Shown here: positions 57,573 through 64,000 of the stretch, in pieces
How the letters are laid out: every line of letters starts with the position of its first letter
Numbering within the stretch: the stretch's first letter is position 1
NCBI GenBank assembly: GCA_973895155.1
Contig: OZ316893.1
Coordinates: forward strand, 10,974,001 to 11,038,000
Direction: 5' to 3'
DNA: 64,000 bases
Origin: Marsupella aquatica
Lineage: Eukaryota; Marchantiophyta
Made by a program: the position numbers and the translations under genes
The notes under the pieces: model-generated
What the model was told of the DNA's origin: nothing
Seen by the model: only the letters and a program-made list of their open reading frames with translations
Databases searched by the model: none

Positions 57573-59879
57573 ATGATCAAGCTCCTCGATAGAGCTCTAG
57601 AAGGCAGGGCAGCGAAATCATGATCAAAGCTAGTAAGAGAATCACATAGATACTACAGAAATGAACACGTACAAACTTTATGAGCTTAATCAATACTGAA
57701 ACTTTTCATTGTGGGAACTTTCGACTTGTGTCTCAAAGTAATGAATGAATGAATTTTAACATGGACTTGAGAATTTGCAAACTCCTCGTGACATTCCTGC
57801 AGATACATTGAAACGGTCTACACTTGCTTCTCAATGCAATCTAATGACCCAACCGGCCTAATTAAACTGAAGTTGCTTCAATCCGTGTTGTCGAAGTATC
57901 ACTGCCATGTAATGAGTAACAGAGACTCCACAATCTGGCGCCCATGGACGGTCGATGCAGGTTACCCTATTCTATTCTCTTCAGAAGGAAATAATCACGT
58001 ACAATGTCGAACCCCTCCGACTGAATCTTCCCACCACTTGAACAGGAAGGTCGTTAATGGGATAGGCCCTTTTTCCTATGGAGCAATTGTCGTCTGTCCG
58101 AGCCACAAGTAGCTATAGAATTTAATATTCCAAAAAGTGTCGCCAGAATCTCTCAACCTCATGACAAAACAATCGTAGATGAACCAGCACAACTGCATTA
58201 TAAATTGCCTCTTAGCAGAGAGCGCTCCTGTAGTAGATTTCTGCTAGTTAAATCTGCTAGTTCCTGGACATGATCCATAAATTAAGTGTACAAAGTCTTC
58301 ATCTACCAAATCCCTGTACGATATCAGCTTTTCGGAGCAATCTCAGAACAGGGTTGGTCTAGAACCCCAGCCCAGGCCTTCATTACGGTATGTCAATATA
58401 GTCCCGAAAAAAAGTTAAAGAGCTAGACTTTCAGGGCATGTGAGATTATGCATATAGCAAAGGCCTCCATAAATCCTTACTCACTTGTCACTTTAATTCC
58501 AAACTGAGTTCAGGTCATAGTAATATATGCTCGTACTTCTTTAAAAAGACATGCTTGACTAAAGCAACTGGCATTGGTCAATTGGCCAAGGGATTTAATC
58601 TAGAACTCTCTAGCCCCTGATTGGTGGGGCTGGTCCTCTTTAGGGCCCTGGTTTAACCCTCCTTCTCTCCTGGTTTGGGCCCTTGTGGGATAGACTGCAA
58701 TTTGAAAGGAGATAATGCTATATAAATATCAGCTCATATGGAAAACCTAGCCCTCACGGGAGACCTCGAGCTGTATTGGAAGCACTCTAAATCCTAGGAA
58801 TTGCTAGATGAGACTATCTGCTTAAAATACACCTGATAGCAAAGTTGGGAGCTGAGAAAGAAATTCATCACACTAATCCTGCAGAAGGTGATAACAAATG
58901 CCATTACTTTAATGCTTATATGGGAGCAGGTACCATGGGAGTAAGCTTGACAAGAGGGTTACAGAATGAGCTGCATAGCCTATCAAGAGGGTCAGGCTAA
59001 TTGTTTTTGACAGACCTCCATGGAAGGTCCTTCCAAAATCCTGGAAGCATGTGTACTAGTTACATTAGCACTATTGATCATAAACAAGAACAATTAGTTC
59101 TACAAGAAGAACCAAATGTGACATGTGTTTGAGGCAAGGCAAGGAAAAACAATTAGACCCCGGGAAACAATTAGACCCCGGAACCCTGAGAGGAATGGAA
59201 AACTGCAAAATCACACTTCAAATAAACAAAGAAAAGGGGAACACGGTTAAAGAAAGTAAACTTTTTAATGGGTTGTGATTGATATATCAGTGGTTTCCCA
59301 GAAAAAATGATTTTTGTATTTACTTTGCAAATTTTTGAAAAAACTATGGGTATGAAGAAACTTTAGTTAGTGTAGCATTTACCATGGTAACATAAGGAAC
59401 CCTTAGGAAGTGCAGACCGGATTGCCAGTACTACTCGTGGCTTGCCGTGAACTTTTTGTACCAGTGGCTCCTTTTGACCCTCTGGCAGGAGTGATTCTGT
59501 CCTCTTGGTGGTTTCTCCCCCAGGGGTTTTTGCTGCCCTCTCTTTTGTGGCTCTTGGTTTTGGTGGTTTTTGCCCCTGGCCTGCTCTTAAGCTTCTTTTT
59601 CAAAAACAAATAACAAAAACAAAAAAAAACCTTTGGCTACTATTAATAATATCTTGCATGGACTGTATGGAATATGAACATAGGACTGTTACCATGAATA
59701 ATCTCCTTTTTGTCCAGGACCTCTAATCTGCATATTGAAAGTGATTCTTCATTGCTCCAACTAACTTGTTGAATGACCACATGATATCCTGATGGAAAGT
59801 CCCCAATTTATCTGTTACAGCTTACAACAATTCTCCAATTTGCATCATTCATTGCCAGATGGTGTTTAAGGAAAATAGG
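57573..59879. other. No gene recognised
   Basis: Intergenic sequence with scattered short frames. A 19-bp phrase (ACAATTAGACCCCGG-type) is repeated at about 59149-59180. Confidence 0.5.
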
Positions 59880-60245
59880 TTGTTTGTGAAAAAGATGTAG
59901 TTCCATAAACATGTCATTTGCAGGAAAATATTGTTGCGCCAAAGATGGTATTATGCAAAAGATGTCATTCTACAAAAGATGTCATTATGTAAAAGATGTT
60001 TTCTATGGTGAATATATCATTCTGCAAAAGATCAATGTCAATGTATATGTGATGTGCTTTGCAGAGACGACAAAGTTGCGCAAAGTAAAGATGTTGTTGA
60101 GTATGCCCAAGACATTGTTGCAAAATGATGTTTTGTAAATCTAAGATGTTATTGTAGAGAACATGTTTGATGATGTTTATGCAAAAGATGTTGTTTGTGG
60201 AAAGATGATGTTGCGCAAAAGATATACTGTGAAAAAGATGCTCTG
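59880..60245. repeat. Degenerate minisatellite with AAAAGATGT core
   Basis: Around a dozen irregularly spaced copies of (C/T)(A)AAAGATGT(C/T)(A/G)TT. The core is shared with the array at 1930-2470, though unit length and context differ. The short frames here are by-products. Confidence 0.65.
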
Positions 60246-60900
60246 GATCTTGACTCTCTCTCTCTCTCAACCCCATCCATACACAAGAGTGATTATCAGA
60301 ACTTGATGTTGCTTTTTTATTTCATTTTTTCCTACCGTTCTGTATTCATTATTTAGGTTATATCTTGCTGGTTCTACTAGTCACTAACTTTTTCTAGTAC
60401 ATTGCACATGCTCACGTCGCAACCCTCTCCCTCCCCTATTAACTGCTCATGGATGGGACACAGCTCGGGACACAGCTCGGGACACAGGAGGATCCTCCTT
60501 GGTCTTCGGGCATGGGTGCTTGGACCTCCCCATTTTATGTGCCCTTTGGCACCATCCCTCCCCTTTCCTTTCTTCTTTGCCGCCCCTTTTGCTTCCCTCA
60601 TATGCAGTAAGCTCATTGTGGCACTTGACTGCCTTGAGTCTTAGAACAACCATCTCCTGGTGCACCTTTTGAGGATACTCTACAGCTGTTGTATCTTCAG
60701 GACAAAATCCTTCTTTGGAGAGCATGCAATTATTATGCTGAGGTCACTACCAAAACCCTTAGCCATGTATTAAATGTGTCGGTTTCAGCAGTGAGGTTCC
60801 AGAACTATTAAAGAAACAGAGTAGGTGCTTGTACTATTCTATATCTTGAATGAAGTGGAAAAGAGTACTTTAGAGTCCCTTCATTCTCTGTAGGGAAAGC
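60246..60900. other. No gene recognised
   Basis: Contains a short triplet direct repeat GGGACACAGCTC (about 60456-60488) and a pyrimidine-rich stretch. No gene is supported. Confidence 0.45.
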
Positions 60901-60904
60901 TTGA

Positions 60905-61058
60905 ATCCACCCCATAGTTTACTTAAATACTCCCCACCTTTATAAATCAACCCTATAGTTCATTTAAATTCACCCCAACTTTGTAAATCCACCCCATATT
61001 TTACTGAAATAATCCCAAGCTTTATAAATCCACCCCAACTTTGTAAATCCATCCCAAA
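60905..61058. repeat. Degenerate repeats of CCACCCCAACTTTGTAAATC type
   Basis: Four to six imperfect copies of a 20-50 bp unit lie about 260 bp from the tRNA gene. Non-coding. Confidence 0.6.
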
Positions 61059-61317
61059 GTGATGAAACTCTTTGAGTTTGCAAAAGAGCCAAATTGAGTT
61101 ATGAGTTGTGGGAGTAAGTTTTTTAGCTATTTCACCTATGATTTCTTCAAACTTCAATACAATCCACCCGAACTGGAGTGAGTCTAAAATTGAGGTGACT
61201 TTAGGGGAAATAGGGTGTGAATTTACCATTATTTGACCAAACAAAGAAGTTGTAAACAAAGTGCATGCAACGTGAAATAAAGATTTAAATGTAGGGGTAG
61301 GACTAGTTTTCGAGCTT

Positions 61318-61389
61318 TGAACTCGACGTGAATCGAACACGCAACCTTCTGATCTGGAGTCAGACGCGCTACCATTGCGCCACGAATCC
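61318..61389 (-). tRNA. tRNA-Trp (anticodon CCA)
   Basis: The minus strand reads GGATTCGTGGCGCAATGGTA... and folds as a full cloverleaf. The acceptor stem GGATTCG pairs with CGAGTTC (two G-U pairs). The anticodon stem TCTGA/TCAGA encloses CTCCAGA (anticodon CCA). The T-arm contains GTTCGATTC. Discriminator base is A; no intron. The internal A and B boxes (TGGCGCAATGG and GTTCGATTC) should drive RNA polymerase III. It is very like other plant nuclear tRNA-Trp genes. No clear T-run is seen in the next 15 bp downstream. Confidence 0.95.
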
Positions 61390-62661
61390 CCTTGCGTAGT
61401 GCTATCGAATTATAATTAACTTTAATAGTTTCTTGGTTAGTTTACTTACCCCTATGGATATCAAACGCTCAACCTCGAGACCAAGGATACGAGAGCCGAC
61501 TTGTGTCAAGTTTCCTTCCGCATAAGTGCGTCCACACTTTTTCCACCTCGTCGTTCGCTTCGGAATGAGAATTTTCTGCTTGTAGGAAGTCGAGCGCAGT
61601 CATCGGGAGTTCATAATCTCAACATAAATGTATCCCTCTACAGCTTTATCGAAAGAGATTTCTTCTTAATACGCACTGCTTCTGGCGATCTTCGTAGTTT
61701 TGCATTTCCGCCATAAGCGAATTGCTTGACCTGCTCGAATTGAGGTGCTCTAGTGACATGACTATCTGTTATGTTGCTTTTTCATTATCCACAAGAATCA
61801 CTTGCTCTCGCGACGATGGTAAGACAAAAGGGAGGGTAGCAGCTCGCAAGCAGTAAAGATCCATCTCATACTGCAGTAAGACGACAGACCCATGGAGACT
61901 GAAAATTCGATTGTTTGTAGAGCAACATTCTTTTAGAAATGTGAGGCATGTCCTGCAAGGAATTTCTGGACTTTCAATCATACACTCTGTATGTGAAATG
62001 ACCGCTGTAGAAGTCCTTTCGTATTAAGGGCTGACAGTGATCTTCCATTTCTTATTGTTAAAATTTTACAAACAATATTGCAATGTTAACGTTATTTGTA
62101 ATGTTGGGTTACACTAGCACCGACTTCCGCGATGTAAGTCACTAGGGAGTTTGATAAAGCATGATTGCAAATGATATGTCTGAGCTTGTTTGTTGGCAAA
62201 TAGAGTGCTTACAGAGTTTATTTTCGTGTGCCCTTGATGTAGGGACCGAGAGGGAAACGCTTCATTTATGATATTGTGGCTAATGGACACAATGGGATAG
62301 ATGTTGATAAGTAGGTTGTTTATTCTAGGGCTGCAGTCCTTTAAATGAATCAATGCAAGGAATAGTAGGTTTGCAATCACAGCACTGAACTGAAATTCCA
62401 GATCAGTTATCCCTCTGTATTTAGAGACCAATACTATTCTGCCGCTGAAATTCTCTGATCGAGGGTGGTACCTTGGACGGAAGCCATATTTTATTGATCC
62501 CGAGGAGGGTCCTTTTAATTGCGCAGATACCCTTCCCTTCTTACAGGTCTTCCAAGTGCAAGAAAAATGCACGCCTTTGACTGACGAAGCCTGTGTTTAA
62601 AGGACACATAGAGCTCTTATAGTTCTTATAGCTCTATAGCTCTTGATTGTGATCTGGAATC
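61390..62661. other. Intergenic; promoter of the SWIM gene at the end
   Basis: No gene is recognised. The last 60 bp before 62662 contain a repeated TTATAGCTCTATAGCTC phrase (about 62620-62645) that may include a TATA element. Confidence 0.4.
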
Positions 62662-64000
62662 ATGGCAGCGTTAGGAACCGTAGGTGCAGTCCAGTCGCTG
62701 GTTTATGATGCTGTTTTCAAGCGGGCTCAGGAGATTGCAGCAGCCTCAGAGAAACTACTTTCAGTTGTCTTTGAAGGAGAGGGTTTGCTCAAGGGTACGG
62801 CAGAGTGTATTGGTAAGATGCTCAACTTGGCTTGGCCGCCTAATCTTCCAGCAATTTGTTGAGGATAGGTTTCACCGTTTGAGGGATAGCATTTTCTGTG
62901 TAAATTCTACTTAATGTTGAACTCAGAACACGATAGTAAAATCTTCCGGACAATATTGCTTTTCTTTAATCGTTCATATGTGTCAATAAGTACCAAGGTC
63001 TAATGACAAGTATGCTCTTCACATGGTTGAAACTGAGCGGCTACCATTGCCGATAAGAAGGCGTGGATGTCAGCAAGAACTCTCATACTTAATCAATTGG
63101 TGGTAGCCCATACGTAGATTCTGACGGGAGACTTATCACTGAAGTCATATGACCGAGTTGATTGGATTGTCAAGTGCTGACTGAGTTCTTGGTTTGCGCG
63201 TTCTTCAGGATCTTCACCTTCAGATGTTTATGTGCTGAGTGTCTCAATCGACGGAGCTACTGCAGTTGGGAATTGTTCCTGTCCTGCTGGGAAGAGTGCA
63301 AAGTCAGGTCTTTGCAAGCATGCAGTGGCTCTCCTGCTGAGGCGTGTGAAGGAAATTCAAGGGACTAAACCTCGCCCTTCGGGAAGTACCCCTGATGAAG
63401 TAGTCATATCCATTGCTTCTCAGAGTAATGACATTATCACGACGCCACATGCAATGGAGTCTACTGATGGAAGAGAAGAAATTCAATCCAATGTGGCTCG
63501 GGCAGCTGGTCCACCTGCATCTAGCTCCAAGCGGGCTCTACCAGCCTGGATGTTGGGTGTTGTGGGCAGTGCTGCTGGTCAGTCCTCAACTAAAGCGAAG
63601 TCCAACAAGAGGGTTGCCGAACCGAATGTGCCACTTCCTCCCCCTCCTCCCACCAAACGAGTCAGAAGATCTGTCCAGCCTTTGAAGATCTCACATGACT
63701 CCGACAAAGAAGAGGAAGATCTTGGTGAAGTTTATGATTCTGGACCAATTGAGGAATGCCCTGCTCCTGAGGTCACCGAGGTGGATAAGGCTCCTGAAAC
63801 CATTGATCCTCCAACTGAAGGTGCGGCAGCTCGAGAAAGGAGGAGATTGAGGGCTTTGAAGCAAGAACCTATTGTGGTAGCAGACAACAAAGGCAATGAG
63901 GATGTTATGAGGCCCAGAGGCCGATCCAGCAGGGTCGTCTCCAAGGATGTGCAAGATCAGCCAGTTCGTGCAGTTAAGCGAAGGCGGCTCGCCAAGAAGT
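62662..64000 (+). CDS. SWIM zinc-finger protein (5' part; continues beyond the window)
   Basis: Exon 1 is 62662-62794 (MAALGTVGAVQSL...), the intron is 62795-63207 (GT...CAG), and exon 2 starts at 63208 and is still open at the window end. The join restores LLKGSSPSDVYVLSVSIDG. Next comes the SWIM signature C-x-C then C-x-H (CSCPAGKSAKSGLCKHAVAL), a zinc-binding fold that binds DNA or protein. The sequence after it is low in complexity: Ser/Pro-rich, with a proline run, several basic clusters (KRVRRS, ARERRRLR, VKRRRLAKK) that look like nuclear localisation signals, and acidic stretches. There is no transposase domain before the SWIM motif, so it is probably a host nuclear protein and not a Mutator transposase. 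Full length and C-terminal domains are unknown. Confidence 0.83.

Noticed and set aside
61440-61500. Second tRNA-like gene next to tRNA-Trp
   Set aside because: Some tRNA-like phrases occur (TCAAACGCTCAACCTCGAGACC) but no cloverleaf can be formed.

Overview
The window looks like nuclear DNA of a land plant, most probably one with swimming sperm (bryophyte such as a liverwort, or possibly a lycophyte or fern). The reasons are: plant-type caffeate/catechol O-methyltransferase (OMT) genes with short GT-AG introns, a plant tRNA-Trp(CCA), Ty1/copia, LINE, Mutator-like and hAT-like transposons, and a many-exon gene with repeated [CTL]-[TS]-F-x-P-x-[IV] motifs of the kind I associate with cilia/flagella proteins. 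The species assignment is inference.

Layout. 0-6.3 kb is gene-free and repeat-rich: a minisatellite, a 1.0-kb foldback element with a perfect 9-bp target duplication, and a second element with long inverted ends. 7.3-9.4 kb holds an intact four-exon OMT gene (copy A). 11.1-38.0 kb is a large inverted duplication: the left arm (about 11.1-15.9 kb) carries OMT copy B on the minus strand and the right arm (about 32.1-38.0 kb) carries copy C on the plus strand. Copy C is broken by a 4-bp duplication in exon 2. Between the arms lies a nested transposon stack: a decayed LINE (minus strand) hit by a 13.3-kb copia element (TSD CTTTC), which was itself hit by an 8.0-kb DNA transposon (TSD CACT, 24-bp terminal inverted repeats). 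The LINE was also hit by a 473-bp hAT-like MITE, and a sister MITE sits in intron 2 of OMT copy C.

The most unusual item is the 8.0-kb transposon at 20115-28111. It carries two divergent genes. The minus-strand gene resembles a DDE/DUF7869-type transposase and is broken by two nonsense codons and a local duplication. The plus-strand gene is intact over three exons (955 codons) and encodes a ParB-like domain followed by a beta-ordered N4/N6 DNA methyltransferase (DIPY, then SGSGTGT). The intergenic region is packed with TTCATGAA-type palindromes, including a 40-bp tandem array. This is a candidate for a poorly described self-methylating plant transposon.

42.8-53.7 kb is a reconstructed 15-exon minus-strand gene of about 917 residues. 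54-57.6 kb holds several weak small-gene candidates. A tRNA-Trp gene is at 61.3 kb. The window ends inside a plus-strand gene for a SWIM zinc-finger protein. I see no CRISPR, rRNA or bacterial operon structure.
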